A stretch of 64,000 bases of DNA from Micromonospora sediminicola (lineage in GTDB: Bacteria > Actinomycetota > Actinomycetes > Mycobacteriales > Micromonosporaceae), in assembly GCF_900089585.1 (NCBI RefSeq), contig NZ_FLRH01000003.1, positions 4,478,501 to 4,542,500 of the forward strand. The letters are read 5' to 3'. The stretch's first letter is position 1. Each line of letters begins with the position of its first letter. Shown here piece by piece: positions 7,051 to 15,205 of the stretch. The notes under the pieces are model-generated. The model saw only the letters and a list, made by a program, of their open reading frames with translations. It did not search any database and was not told where the DNA came from. A program made the translations under genes and the position numbers.

Positions 7051-7638
7051 ATGACCACCACGACCCCCTCGACCGTCGACGCGGTCACCCTGAGCGAGCT
7101 GATCGCCGCCGGGCGCGCGCCCCGGCTGCTGGACGTCCGCACCCCCGGCGAATTCGAGGCCGCGCACGTCCCCGGCGCCTACAACGTGCCGTTGGACCTG
7201 CTCAAGGAGCACCGCGAGGAACTGCGCAACCACCTGGACGAGGACGTGGTGCTGATCTGCCGGTCCGGCGCCCGCGCCACCCAGGCGGAACAGGCGCTCG
7301 CCACCGTCGGCCTGCCCAACCTCAAGGTCCTCGACGGCGGCATGCTGGCCTGGCAGGCCGCGAACGCCCCGGTCAACCAGGGTCGGCCGCGCTGGGACCT
7401 GGAGCGGCAGGTCCGCCTCGTCGCCGGTTCGATCGTGCTGGCCAGCGTCGTCGCCTCGGTCTTCGTGCCGGGCCTGAAGTGGGTCGCCGGCTTCATCGGC
7501 GCGGGCCTGACCTTCGCGGCCGTCTCGAACACCTGCGCGATGGGCATGCTGCTGAGCAAGCTGCCGTACAACCGGGGCGCCAGCTGCGACCTGGACAGCG
7601 TCGTCGGCCAGCTGAGCGACGCCGGGCGCCGGTCGTGA
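7051..7638 (+). CDS. Rhodanese domain plus DUF2892 membrane anchor
   Basis: Membrane-tethered sulfurtransferase, 195 residues. Residues 1-100 form a rhodanese domain with the active-site loop LICRSGARA (Cys70). Residues about 120-185 are a DUF2892 region with two hydrophobic helices and the motif NTCAMG. The same domain pair is found in E. coli YgaP. A strong AAGGAGAAG ribosome site fixes the start. The stop overlaps the GTG of the TauE gene by four bases (GTGA), so both are made together, which suggests that sulfane sulfur is handled at the membrane next to an exporter. Confidence 0.9.
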   Translation: MTTTTPSTVDAVTLSELIAAGRAPRLLDVRTPGEFEAAHVPGAYNVPLDLLKEHREELRNHLDEDVVLICRSGARATQAEQALATVGLPNLKVLDGGMLAWQAANAPVNQGRPRWDLERQVRLVAGSIVLASVVASVFVPGLKWVAGFIGAGLTFAAVSNTCAMGMLLSKLPYNRGASCDLDSVVGQLSDAGRRS

Positions 7639-8534
7639 GCGCCGCGCTGGTGCTGACCGTGGCGGGCGCGGTGCTGATCGGGGTGAGCCTCGGTCTGCTC
7701 GGCGGCGGCGGGTCGATCCTCGCCGTACCGCTGCTGGTCTACGTCGCCGACCTGCCGCCCAAGGAGGCCATCGCCACCTCGCTGCTCGTCGTGGGGGCCA
7801 CCAGCGCGGTCGGTGTGCTGCCGCACGCCCGCGCCCACCGGGTGCGCTGGCGCACCGGGCTGATCTTCGGCCTGGCCGGCATGACCGGCGCGTACGCCGG
7901 CGGTCGGCTGGCCGAGTTCATCCCGGCGAGCGTCCTGCTCACCGCGTTCGCGCTGATGATGCTCGCCACGGCGGCCGCGATGATCCGCGGTCGGCGCTCC
8001 GCCGAGGGGCGGCCGACGCCGCACGAGCTGCCGGTGCTGCGGGTGGTCCTCGACGGCGTGGTGGTCGGTCTGGTCACCGGCCTGGTCGGCGCGGGCGGCG
8101 GCTTCCTGGTGGTGCCCGCCCTGGCCCTGCTCGGCGGCCTGCCGATGCCGGTCGCGGTCGGCACGTCGCTGGTGGTCATCGCGATGAAGTCGTTCGCCGG
8201 CCTGGCCGGCTACCTCTCCAGCGTGCAGATCGACTGGGGTCTGGCCGCCGCCGTCACCGCCGCCGCGATCGTCGGCAGCCTTCTCGGTGGCCGGCTCGCC
8301 GGCCGGATCCCGGCCGACGTGCTGCGCACGTCGTTCGGCTGGTTCGTCGTGGTGATGGGCGTCTTCGTCCTGGCGCAGCAGCTTCCCCCGGCGTGGGGAC
8401 TCGCGGTGGGAGCGCTTGCCGCTGCCGGTACGGTCAGCGTGGTGGTGTGGGGCCGCCGAAGGAGGGGACACAGTGGACAGCAGCGCCTGGGACAGCCGGT
8501 ACGCCAACACGCCCGGACTGGTGTGGAGCGCTGA
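7635..8534 (+). CDS. TauE/SafE-family sulfite/organosulfur exporter
   Basis: Inner-membrane permease of 299 residues with about eight hydrophobic helices and the two family repeats, LGLLGGGGSILAVPLLVY near the start and GLVGAGGGFLVVPALALL in the middle. TauE homologues accompany persulfide dioxygenase operons and are thought to export sulfite or thiosulfate made there. GTG 7635 overlaps the preceding stop. A far longer frame upstream was rejected as an overlap artefact. The 3' end overlaps the next start by 62 bases; the C-terminal tail after the last helix is Arg/Gln-rich and may be read-through into that gene's start region. Confidence 0.88.
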   Translation: MSAALVLTVAGAVLIGVSLGLLGGGGSILAVPLLVYVADLPPKEAIATSLLVVGATSAVGVLPHARAHRVRWRTGLIFGLAGMTGAYAGGRLAEFIPASVLLTAFALMMLATAAAMIRGRRSAEGRPTPHELPVLRVVLDGVVVGLVTGLVGAGGGFLVVPALALLGGLPMPVAVGTSLVVIAMKSFAGLAGYLSSVQIDWGLAAAVTAAAIVGSLLGGRLAGRIPADVLRTSFGWFVVVMGVFVLAQQLPPAWGLAVGALAAAGTVSVVVWGRRRRGHSGQQRLGQPVRQHARTGVER

Positions 8535-9081
8535 GCCCAACCGGTTCGTGGTCGAGGCGGTCGCAGGTCTGACACCCGGCGCGGCGCTGGACGTCGCCGC
8601 CGGCGAGGGGCGCAACGCGGTCTGGCTGGCCGGTCAGGGCTGGCGGGTCAACGCGGTGGACTTCTCGACCGTGGCCATCGACCGCGGGCGCGAACTGGCC
8701 GCCGCGCGGGGCGTCTCGGTCGACTGGCGGGTCGCCGATGTGACCGCCTACCGGCCGGTGCCGAACAGCTACGACCTGGTGCTGATCAGCTACCTGCACC
8801 TGCCCGCCGCCGACTTCGCCCGCGTGCTCGGCGCCGCGCGGTCGGCGCTGCGCCCCGGCGGCACGCTCGTGGTGGTCGGCCACGACCTGGCCAACCTCTC
8901 CGGCGGCACCGGTGGCCCGCAGGACGCGAGCGTGCTGCTCACCCCGGAGGCGGTGGTCGACGGGCTGGCCGGGCTGCGCATCCAGCGCGCCGAGACGGCC
9001 CGCCGGCCGGTGCCGACCAGCGACGGCGGCAGCGTGGACGCGTTGGACACCGTGGTGGTGGCGACCCGTCCCGCCGACTGA
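8473..9081 (+). CDS. Class I SAM methyltransferase in the sulfide operon
   Basis: Cytosolic methyltransferase of 202 residues. The N-terminus (WDSRYANTPGLVWSAEPN) and motif I (LDVAAGEGRNAVWLA) resemble TehB and thiol S-methyltransferase-like proteins. The acidic strand-2 end is NAVDFS. The start overlaps the TauE gene by 62 bases and has a perfect AGGAGGGG seven bases upstream, so it is translated within the same message. Position last in a persulfide operon suggests a sulfur acceptor such as a thiol or hydrogen sulfide, but this is inference from context. An alternative is general tellurite- or xenobiotic-type methylation. Confidence 0.82.
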   Translation: MDSSAWDSRYANTPGLVWSAEPNRFVVEAVAGLTPGAALDVAAGEGRNAVWLAGQGWRVNAVDFSTVAIDRGRELAAARGVSVDWRVADVTAYRPVPNSYDLVLISYLHLPAADFARVLGAARSALRPGGTLVVVGHDLANLSGGTGGPQDASVLLTPEAVVDGLAGLRIQRAETARRPVPTSDGGSVDALDTVVVATRPAD

Positions 9082-9162
9082 GGCGCCGCAGCGGTCGTTC
9101 CCGCGGGCCGGGCCCGGGTCGACCGGTAACATCCGGTGACGGAACGGCGGAGAGGACACCGG

Positions 9163-9873
9163 GTGGGCGCGCGCTTCGAGGAACTGGCCTGGCGGGAGAC
9201 GCCGATCGGGGCGATCAGTCTGCGCCGGCGCCGTGACCCGGCGCTGGACGCCGAGGTGTACGAGGTCAAGCTCGACGACGAGTACCTCATGTCCAGCGCG
9301 TTCCCGGTCGCCGAGATCGAGTTGGCCCGGCTGGGGCTGGCCCCGCTCAGCGGCGAGGCGCTCGACGTGGTGGTGGGCGGGCTCGGCCTCGGCTACACCG
9401 CGCGTACCGCGCTGGAGGACCCGCGGGTGCGCTCGATGCTGGTGGTCGAGGCGATCGAGGACGTGATCGACTGGCACCGCCTGGACCTGCTGCCATTCGC
9501 CGCCGGTCTGGCCGCGGACCCGCGTACCCGGTTCGTCCGGGCGGACTTCTTCGCCGCGGTCGCCGACGCCGGCCTCGACCCGGACGAGCCCGGGCGGCGT
9601 TTCCACGCCGTGCTGCTGGACGTGGACCACTCCCCCCGCCAGGTGCTGCACCCCAGCCACGCGCCGTTCTACACGACCGAAGGGCTGCGCCGGCTGGCCG
9701 CGCTGCTGCACCCGGAGGGCGTCTTCGCGCTCTGGTCGAACGACCCGCCCGACCCGGCGTTCCAGCGCACCCTGACCGAGGTGTTCCCGACCTCGGTGGC
9801 GCACGTCGTCCGGTTCCCCAACCCGTTGCAGGGCCGGGAGGCGGCGAACACCGTCTACGTCGCCCGGCGGTGA
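9163..9873 (+). CDS. Spermidine synthase-like (aminopropyltransferase-fold) protein
   Basis: Protein of 236 residues with a SAM/dcSAM-binding Rossmann fold: VVVGGLGLGYTARTAL is motif I and VVEAIEDVIDWHR the acidic strand. LLDVDHSPRQVLHPSH matches the D-x-D region of polyamine synthases, although the full catalytic signature is not evident. Many actinomycete proteins of this type are annotated as spermidine synthase without proof and could methylate or transfer other groups. GTG 9163 was chosen because GGAGAGG lies seven bases before it; GTG 9136 is possible and would add nine residues. Confidence 0.7.
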   Translation: MGARFEELAWRETPIGAISLRRRRDPALDAEVYEVKLDDEYLMSSAFPVAEIELARLGLAPLSGEALDVVVGGLGLGYTARTALEDPRVRSMLVVEAIEDVIDWHRLDLLPFAAGLAADPRTRFVRADFFAAVADAGLDPDEPGRRFHAVLLDVDHSPRQVLHPSHAPFYTTEGLRRLAALLHPEGVFALWSNDPPDPAFQRTLTEVFPTSVAHVVRFPNPLQGREAANTVYVARR

Positions 9874-9946
9874 TCCCCGGCGCGGCGGCATGGCCGCCCG
9901 CGCAGCGGGAAAGCGCACGGCCCACCGTACGACGGGAGGCTGGAAC

Positions 9947-10126
9947 ATGCGCGCGTTGCTCTGGGTGGTCGGCGTGGTCGCCGGTGTGCTCATCCTGCTC
10001 GGGCTGCTGCTGGAGGCGGTCCGGTGGCTCGTCATCATCGGCGTGATCGCGCTCGCCGCGGTCATCATCTTCGCGATCGTGAAGACCCGGCGGGTGGTGA
10101 GTCACCACTCGACGGGCCGCCGTTGA
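9947..10126 (+). CDS. Small two-helix membrane protein
   Basis: Fifty-nine residues. Two hydrophobic segments (about 3-22 and 27-46) are separated by a short LEAVRW turn, and a basic His-containing tail ends the protein. GGGAGG precedes the ATG by seven bases. It is too short for a functional family assignment. It stands alone between the spermidine synthase-like gene and the acyl-CoA ligase. Confidence 0.65.
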   Translation: MRALLWVVGVVAGVLILLGLLLEAVRWLVIIGVIALAAVIIFAIVKTRRVVSHHSTGRR

Positions 10127-10147
10127 GGCCGGTGTGACCAACCCGGC

Positions 10148-10167
10148 AACCTACGTCAGCGTAGGTT
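10148..10167 (+). promoter_or_regulatory. 20-bp operator palindrome before the acyl-CoA ligase
   Basis: AACCTACGTCAGCGTAGGTT has perfect 8-bp arms around a 4-base centre. It lies 56 bases before the ligase ATG, just upstream of a TTAAGTTAGGCT stretch that could hold the -10 site. Size and symmetry fit a TetR-type repressor such as a fatty-acid-responsive regulator. No such regulator gene is in the window, so the binder is elsewhere. Confidence 0.7.
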
Positions 10168-10222
10168 ACCGGCTGGTTAAGTTAGGCTGGGCCGGTCATC
10201 CGCGCAGCGAGGAGAGACGGCG

Positions 10223-11902
10223 ATGGACGCGACCGACCGGCGACCCTGGACCCGCAGCTACGCGCCGGGGGTGCCGGCCGAGGTCCCGGAGCCGGACGGC
10301 TCGCTGGTCGACCTGCTCACCGACGCGGCCCGGCGCTTCGGGCCCCGGGTGGCGCTGGACTTCTACGGCGCCACCACCACCTTCACCGAACTGGCCGACC
10401 AGGTCGCCCGTGCCGCCGAGGCGCTGCGCCGGCTCGGCGTCGGGCCCGGTGACCGGGTCGCCCTGGTCCTGCCGAACTGCCCGCAGCACGTGGTCGCGTT
10501 CTACGCGGTGCTGCGCCTGGGCGCGGTGGTCGTCGAGCACAACCCGCTCTACACCGCCGACGAGCTGGACCGGCAACTCACCGACCACGGCGCCCGGGTG
10601 GCGGTCGTCTGGGACAAGGTCGCGCCACTGGTGGCGGGACGGGGCTCCGTGCGTACCGTCGTCGCGGTCGACCTGACCTCGGCGCTGCCCCGGCTCAAGC
10701 GGTGGGCGCTGCGGCTGCCGCTGCCCAAGGTCCGCGCCGCCCGCGCGGCGATGACCGCCCCCGCGCCCGGCGCGGCGGCCTGGTCGGAGCTGGTCGCCGC
10801 CGCCGGGCCGCTGCCGTCCGCGCACCCCGGTCCGGAGGCCGGCGACGTGGCGCTGCTCCAGTACACCGGTGGAACCACCGGCGTGCCCAAGGGCGCCGTG
10901 CTGACCCACCGCAACCTGCGCGCCAACGCCGCGCAGGGCCGGGCCTGGGTGCCCGGCCTGCGCGACGGCGCGGAGACCGTCTACGCGGTCCTGCCCCTGT
11001 TCCACGCCTACGGCCTGACGCTCTGCCTCACCTTCGCCGTCGGCATCGGGGCGACACTGGTGCTGTTCCCCCGCTTCGACGCCGACCAGGTGCTCGACGC
11101 GACCCGCCGACGCCCGCCGACGTTCCTGCCCGCCGTACCGCCGGTCTACGCGCGGCTGGCCACCGCCGCCCGCGAGCGCGGCGTCGACCTCACCTCGATC
11201 CGGTACGCCATCTCCGGCGCGATGGCGCTGCCACCGGCCACGGTGGACCTGTGGGAGCAGGTGACCGGCGGCCTGCTGGTCGAGGGCTACGGGATGACCG
11301 AGACGTCCCCGATCACGCTGGGCAACCCGGTCGCGCCGACCCGCCGGCCGGGCACGGTCGGGGTGCCGTTCCCCTCCACCGACGTCCGCATCGTCGACCC
11401 CGAGGACCTGGACCGCGACCGCGCCCCCGGTGAGGCCGGGGAGCTGCTGGTCCGGGGTCCGCAGGTGTTCGCCGGCTACTGGAACCGGCCCGAGGAGACG
11501 GCGAAGGTGCTGCTGCCCGGCGGGTGGCTGCGCACCGGCGACATCGTCACCATGGACGCCGACGGCTTCGTCACCGTGGTCGACCGGATCAAGGAACTGA
11601 TCATCACCGGCGGCTTCAACGTCTACCCGTCGGAGGTGGAGGAGGCGTTGCGCCGCATCCCCGGCGTCCGCGAGGCCGCCGCCGTGGGTCTGCCCACCGA
11701 CGACGGCGAGGAGGTCGTCGCGGCGGTGGTGCTCGACGCCGCCGTCGGCGGCACCCCGGAGGCGATCCGGACCGCCTGCCGCACCCACCTGGCCGGGTAC
11801 AAGGTGCCCCGCCGGGTCGTGGTGGTGGAGGACCTGCCCCGCTCGCAGATCGGCAAGATCCTGCGCCGCGCGGTCCGCGACCAGCTCCGCAGCGACGGCT
11901 GA
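10223..11902 (+). CDS. Long-chain fatty acid-CoA ligase (FadD-type)
   Basis: Adenylate-forming enzyme that activates fatty acids with ATP and joins them to CoA. It has 559 residues, the usual family length. The P-loop is YTGGTTGVPKGAVLTHRN (about 213-230), the core motif is GYGMTETSPI (about 355), the hinge region has RTGDIVTMDADGF, and the C-terminal catalytic Lys is in QIGKILRR (about 541-548). GAGGAGAG precedes the ATG. Transcription is probably controlled by the palindrome at 10148. It sits alone, without acyl-CoA dehydrogenase partners. Confidence 0.93.
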   Translation: MDATDRRPWTRSYAPGVPAEVPEPDGSLVDLLTDAARRFGPRVALDFYGATTTFTELADQVARAAEALRRLGVGPGDRVALVLPNCPQHVVAFYAVLRLGAVVVEHNPLYTADELDRQLTDHGARVAVVWDKVAPLVAGRGSVRTVVAVDLTSALPRLKRWALRLPLPKVRAARAAMTAPAPGAAAWSELVAAAGPLPSAHPGPEAGDVALLQYTGGTTGVPKGAVLTHRNLRANAAQGRAWVPGLRDGAETVYAVLPLFHAYGLTLCLTFAVGIGATLVLFPRFDADQVLDATRRRPPTFLPAVPPVYARLATAARERGVDLTSIRYAISGAMALPPATVDLWEQVTGGLLVEGYGMTETSPITLGNPVAPTRRPGTVGVPFPSTDVRIVDPEDLDRDRAPGEAGELLVRGPQVFAGYWNRPEETAKVLLPGGWLRTGDIVTMDADGFVTVVDRIKELIITGGFNVYPSEVEEALRRIPGVREAAAVGLPTDDGEEVVAAVVLDAAVGGTPEAIRTACRTHLAGYKVPRRVVVVEDLPRSQIGKILRRAVRDQLRSDG

Positions 11903-11928
11903 CCCGGCGCGCTCCCCGCGAACGGCGG

Positions 11929-12129
11929 TCAGGTGTACACGCCGTCCCAGTACCGTTCCTCCGGCACCGTGAAGTCGTTCGCTCTGGTCCGGCGTAGGTG
12001 GGCGTACCGCTCGTGGTAGAGGTCGAGTGCCTGCGGGATGCCGCAGCGCTCGGCCTCCCGGATCGCCCGCACGGCGAGGATGATCCGCTGCTGCACGATG
12101 TGCTCGTCGATCGTCTCCCAGGAGTCCAC
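11929..12129 (-). CDS. Conserved-looking small hypothetical protein
   Basis: Sixty-six residues, soluble, helical and charged (IVQQRIILAVRAIREAERCG, then DLYHERYAHLRRT). It has gene-like codon use and ends with a Trp/Tyr-rich tail. GTG start. I do not recognise a family. Its 5' end occupies the place where the N-terminal half of the reductase remnant at 12159 should be, and it is transcribed head-to-head with that remnant. Confidence 0.6.
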   Translation of the reverse strand: MDSWETIDEHIVQQRIILAVRAIREAERCGIPQALDLYHERYAHLRRTRANDFTVPEERYWDGVYT

Positions 12130-12158
12130 GCCGCCATCCTGCCCGAGCGCCGCCGGCG

Positions 12159-12542
12159 GCGGACCTGGACCACTTCGCGCGCCTCTGGCCGGGCCGCGAC
12201 GGCGACCGGGCCCGGCTGATGAACGCGACGCCCAAGCGGGTGGCGACCCGGACCGGCGTCGACGTGACCGCGTGGTCGAACTCGGCGGCGATCCCCGGCG
12301 ACGCGGTGGCCTGGGCCGGCGAGGAGCGCACGCGGCGGGACGTCGTGGTGATCGGCAGCCTGAGCCTGGTGCACGCGCTGGCCCGGGCCGATCTGGTGGA
12401 CGAGTACCGGCTCATCACCTTCCCGACCGTCGCCGGGGCGGGCGAGCGGCTGTTCGCCACCGGCATCCCCGGCGACTTCCGGTTCACGCTGGTCGAGCCG
12501 GTCGGCCCGACCGTGCTGACGGTGCTACGACGGGCCCGGTGA
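12159..12542 (+). pseudogene. 5'-truncated dihydrofolate reductase-family (RibD C-terminal) gene
   Basis: The recognisable family sequence begins inside the fold (DLDHFARLWPGRDGDRARLM) and continues to a normal end (VVVIGSLSLVHALARADLVDEY, then LVEPVGPTVLTVLRRAR). About 60-80 N-terminal residues, including the first strand and the NADPH-binding start seen in the intact relative at 41218-41781, are missing. No start codon or ribosome site stands at the break. An internal ATG at 12219 could give a 107-residue product but would lack half of the active site. It is best read as a decayed gene, with the neighbouring 66-residue gene occupying the lost part. Confidence 0.7.
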
Positions 12543-12582
12543 CAGCGTTTGCGGCAGCGACGCGGCGGGTAGCCGATCGTCC

Positions 12583-12810
12583 ATGGTGGATTCTCGAGCT
12601 CGTTCCGTCGGCCGCTACGTCATGCGGCTCGTCGGTGGGGTGGCCGTCATCCTGGGCATCCTCGGCGCCTTCTCCAGCCTGGCCGACGGCAATCTCGTCG
12701 GCATCGTGCTCAGCGCCGTGTTCCTCGCCGGCGGGGTGTTCCTGCTCAAGCGGTCGGGTGACGGCGGCCGGGCGGCCCGCCCGGCATCCGTGCCGCGCGA
12801 CGCGCGCTGA
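12583..12810 (+). CDS. Small membrane protein
   Basis: Seventy-five residues with two hydrophobic segments (about 14-30 and 36-54) joined by a SLADGN turn and followed by a basic, Ala-rich tail. No family recognised. There is no clear Shine-Dalgarno. The ATG was taken because the preceding frame is short and the next in-frame start would remove the basic N-terminus. Confidence 0.5.
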   Translation: MVDSRARSVGRYVMRLVGGVAVILGILGAFSSLADGNLVGIVLSAVFLAGGVFLLKRSGDGGRAARPASVPRDAR

Positions 12811-12860
12811 CGGCGGCAGCGCGCCGGCCGCGACGCGCGGAAAGTGTCGGTGTCGCCGCC

Positions 12861-12866
12861 TAGGCT
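12861..12866 (+). promoter_or_regulatory. Leaderless -10 hexamer TAGGCT
   Basis: TAGGCT ends six bases before GTG 12873. No ribosome site is present, so the transcript probably starts at the start codon. This supports GTG 12873 over the internal ATG at 12894. Confidence 0.5.
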
Positions 12867-12872
12867 GGTCCG

Positions 12873-13961
12873 GTGGTCGACCGGCGTCAGGTGATGAGTT
12901 TCCGCGTCCGTGCCCAGCAGCTCGACCGGGAGCGGGGCGCGCTCGCCGACACCGCCGTGCTCGACCTCGGCGTGCAGGACACCGGTCCCGACGGCGGCCG
13001 GTGGGCGCTGGCCCTGCGCGGGGTCGATGTGAGCGCCCTGTCGGCCGACGACCTGGTGCTGCTGTGGGCGGTTCGCGGCGCTCCCCACCTCTACCGCCGC
13101 GCCGACGTCGGCGCGGTGGCGTCGGCCGTCGAGCCGTTCTCGGACGCCGACGCGGGCAAGCGCATCTACGACGCGTCCAAGCCGCTGAAGGCGGCCGGCG
13201 TCGGCAACCTGGCCGCGCTCGACGAGGTGGCCGCGCGGATGCGGGAGGTCGTGACCGCGCCGACCGTGAAGGGCGAGGTCTCCGGCCGGCTGGCCGAGCT
13301 GCTGCCCGAGCCCTACCTGCGCTTCTGCCGCCCGTGCGACGCGACCCACCTCTACGAGATGCCGTTTCGGCTGGCCGCCGTGCGGGCCGGGCTGGAGCTG
13401 CGGCTGGACACGTCCCCGCCGGTCCTGCAACGCATCCCCGACCTCACGCCCCGCGACCCGGGCGAGCGGTTCGACCTCGTCCGCGCCTATCTGCGGCTGC
13501 TGGGGCCGGCCACGCCCAAGCACGTGGCCGACTACCTCGACGCCCCGGTCAAGGACGTGAAGGCACGCTGGCCGCAGGACGCGGTCGAGGTGACTGTCGA
13601 CGGTGAGAAGCGGTGGCTCCTCGCCGCCGACGAGGCGGCGCTGACCTCGACCGACGTGGCCGCGACCCGGCTGCTCGGGCCGTTCGACCTGTTTCTCCAG
13701 GCCAAGGACCGGGCGACAGTGGCGCCGGACGCGGCGCGGGCCAAGGAGTTGTGGCCGGTGCTGGGCCGCCCCGGCGCCGTCCTGGTCGACGGCGAGCTGG
13801 TCGGCACCTGGCGCCCCCGCAAGTCGGGCCGCACGTTCCGGGTGTCCGTCGAGCCCTGGCAGAAGCTGTCCGAGAGCCGGCGCCGCGCCGTCGTCGAGCA
13901 GGCCGAACGCCTGGCGGCCCACCGGTCGGTGTCCCTCGCGGGCGTGGACTTCGGCGGCTGA
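12873..13961 (+). CDS. Winged-helix DNA-binding protein, AlkZ/YcaQ-like (HTH_42) glycosylase family
   Basis: Soluble protein of 362 residues belonging to the HTH_42 family, whose studied members are DNA glycosylases that unhook interstrand crosslinks or remove bulky alkyl adducts. Family marks are RRQVMSFRVRAQQLDR at the N-terminus, LLWAVRGAPHLYRR (about 65-78), tandem winged helices in the middle, and GPFDLFLQAKDRATV (about 270-284), the region holding the family's catalytic Gln motif. Such genes are often self-resistance repair enzymes in antibiotic producers, but no biosynthetic cluster is visible here. Actual activity is inferred. Confidence 0.75.
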   Translation: MVDRRQVMSFRVRAQQLDRERGALADTAVLDLGVQDTGPDGGRWALALRGVDVSALSADDLVLLWAVRGAPHLYRRADVGAVASAVEPFSDADAGKRIYDASKPLKAAGVGNLAALDEVAARMREVVTAPTVKGEVSGRLAELLPEPYLRFCRPCDATHLYEMPFRLAAVRAGLELRLDTSPPVLQRIPDLTPRDPGERFDLVRAYLRLLGPATPKHVADYLDAPVKDVKARWPQDAVEVTVDGEKRWLLAADEAALTSTDVAATRLLGPFDLFLQAKDRATVAPDAARAKELWPVLGRPGAVLVDGELVGTWRPRKSGRTFRVSVEPWQKLSESRRRAVVEQAERLAAHRSVSLAGVDFGG

Positions 13962-13968
13962 CCGGCGG

Positions 13969-14457
13969 TCAGCGGCGTCCGGCCGTCTTCGCCTCCAGCA
14001 GGTCGACCGCTGCGTCGAGGGTGGCGGTGAACTCGTCCGGGCAGATGGTGGCGGAGAAGACCCGACCCCGGTCCTCGCGTCCGGCGGGGTCGGATCGCCA
14101 GAACGCGAAGACGAGCACCAGAGCGTCGTCGAGGTAGGCGTAGCTCGACAGGTTGTCGACCGTCTCACCCCACCGCAGGAACCAGTACCGTTCGCGGAAC
14201 TCCGTCTGATCGGCCGCGAGCAGGCGGAAGACCTCCTCGGCCGGGCGCCCCGGGAACGGGCACGGCGGGATCGCGCGTCGGCGTACCTGCTCCGCCGTGT
14301 CGCGCAGCAGACGGCGGAACGCCGGCACGAACGCCACGTTGTCGTCGGTGGTCAACAGCGTGTCCGCCGCCCACAGGTCGACGACGCGAAGGGCTGGCGA
14401 GAGCGCCTCGCCGATCTCCACGGCGAAGGTGCTCCGGGTACCGAATCGTCGTGCCAT
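13969..14457 (-). CDS. Hypothetical protein, 162 residues
   Basis: Soluble acidic protein with gene-like codon use. Its segments include YWFLRWGETVDNLSSYAYLDD and SATICPDEFTATLDAAVDLL. No signal peptide or membrane helix, and I do not recognise a family. It is convergent with the winged-helix gene, whose stop is eight bases away. A TAGGTT hexamer nine bases before the ATG is a possible promoter. Confidence 0.65.
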   Translation of the reverse strand: MARRFGTRSTFAVEIGEALSPALRVVDLWAADTLLTTDDNVAFVPAFRRLLRDTAEQVRRRAIPPCPFPGRPAEEVFRLLAADQTEFRERYWFLRWGETVDNLSSYAYLDDALVLVFAFWRSDPAGREDRGRVFSATICPDEFTATLDAAVDLLEAKTAGRR

Positions 14458-14542
14458 CGACGCGGGAACCTACCAGCCGCTCCGCGACGCGCCGGTGGGC
14501 ATCCGGTGCGCCGACCCAGCGCGTCACCGCCGGACGGGACGC

Positions 14543-15187
14543 TCAGCCGAGGCGCTCGATCGTCGCCGGGATCAGGCCGTGCCGGCGTGCCGCGGTGGTG
14601 ACCGCTTCCAGCAGCGTCCGCAGGTGCGCGCCGCTCCTCCGCTCGGCCGTCACGTCGACGCACCACGCCACTCCGCCGCCGACGCGCCGCACCTCCCAGC
14701 GCGCGGTGTCGGCTGCCCGCCCGGTGGCTACCACGCCGGGCCCGGCCGGCCCGGGTTCGTCGCTCCCATCGGCCGGGAGCGACGCCACCAGGCCGGCCAG
14801 CCGTCCGGCGTCGAGGTCGCCGGCGAACAGCACCCGGTGCACGGCCGGGCCGGTGCCCAGCCGCAGCGGTTCCGCGACCGCCAGCGTGAGGTCGTCGCGG
14901 AACCGGTCGCGCAGCGTGTCCTCGTACGGCAGCGCCCCGCCGCCGAGCCGGGCATACGTATCCTCGGCGGCCGTGCGGGTCACCGCGCGGACCCGGGCGC
15001 GGACGTCCGGCCGGGCGCGCAGCGCGCGGGCGAAGGCGCGGGAACTCCACCAGCCGCCGTCCGACGGCGTCCAGCCGGCGCTGCGCAGTCGCGTCGCGGA
15101 GAGGTCGTCGGCCAGCTCGAACTCCTCGACCAGCAGTCCGAGCGGTACGCCGTCAGCCGGAGCCAGAAGCTGGTAGTAGTCGAGCAC
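14543..15187 (-). CDS. Hypothetical protein, 214 residues
   Basis: Soluble protein starting VLDYYQLLAPADGVPLG. The middle carries ALPYEDTLRDRFRDDLTLAVAE, and the end is a beta-alpha pattern with an Arg-rich LRTLLEAVTTAARRHG helix. No family recognised. Two GTG codons stand in tandem at the start. The second (15187) lies six bases after TAGCGT, the leaderless spacing, and was chosen; the first (15190) would add one residue. Confidence 0.65.
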   Translation of the reverse strand: MLDYYQLLAPADGVPLGLLVEEFELADDLSATRLRSAGWTPSDGGWWSSRAFARALRARPDVRARVRAVTRTAAEDTYARLGGGALPYEDTLRDRFRDDLTLAVAEPLRLGTGPAVHRVLFAGDLDAGRLAGLVASLPADGSDEPGPAGPGVVATGRAADTARWEVRRVGGGVAWCVDVTAERRSGAHLRTLLEAVTTAARRHGLIPATIERLG

Positions 15188-15205
15188 CACGGCACGCTAC
15201 CGCCC

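Noticed and set aside
5472..7634. Long open frame fused to the TauE gene
   Set aside because: It overlaps the persulfide dioxygenase and rhodanese genes in another frame and gives an Arg/Pro/Gly-rich sequence; only the part from 7635 matches TauE.
10134..10676. Plus-strand frame across the acyl-CoA ligase start
   Set aside because: It overlaps the clear FadD start in another frame and encodes Arg/Ser/Pro-rich shadow sequence; it would also cover the operator.
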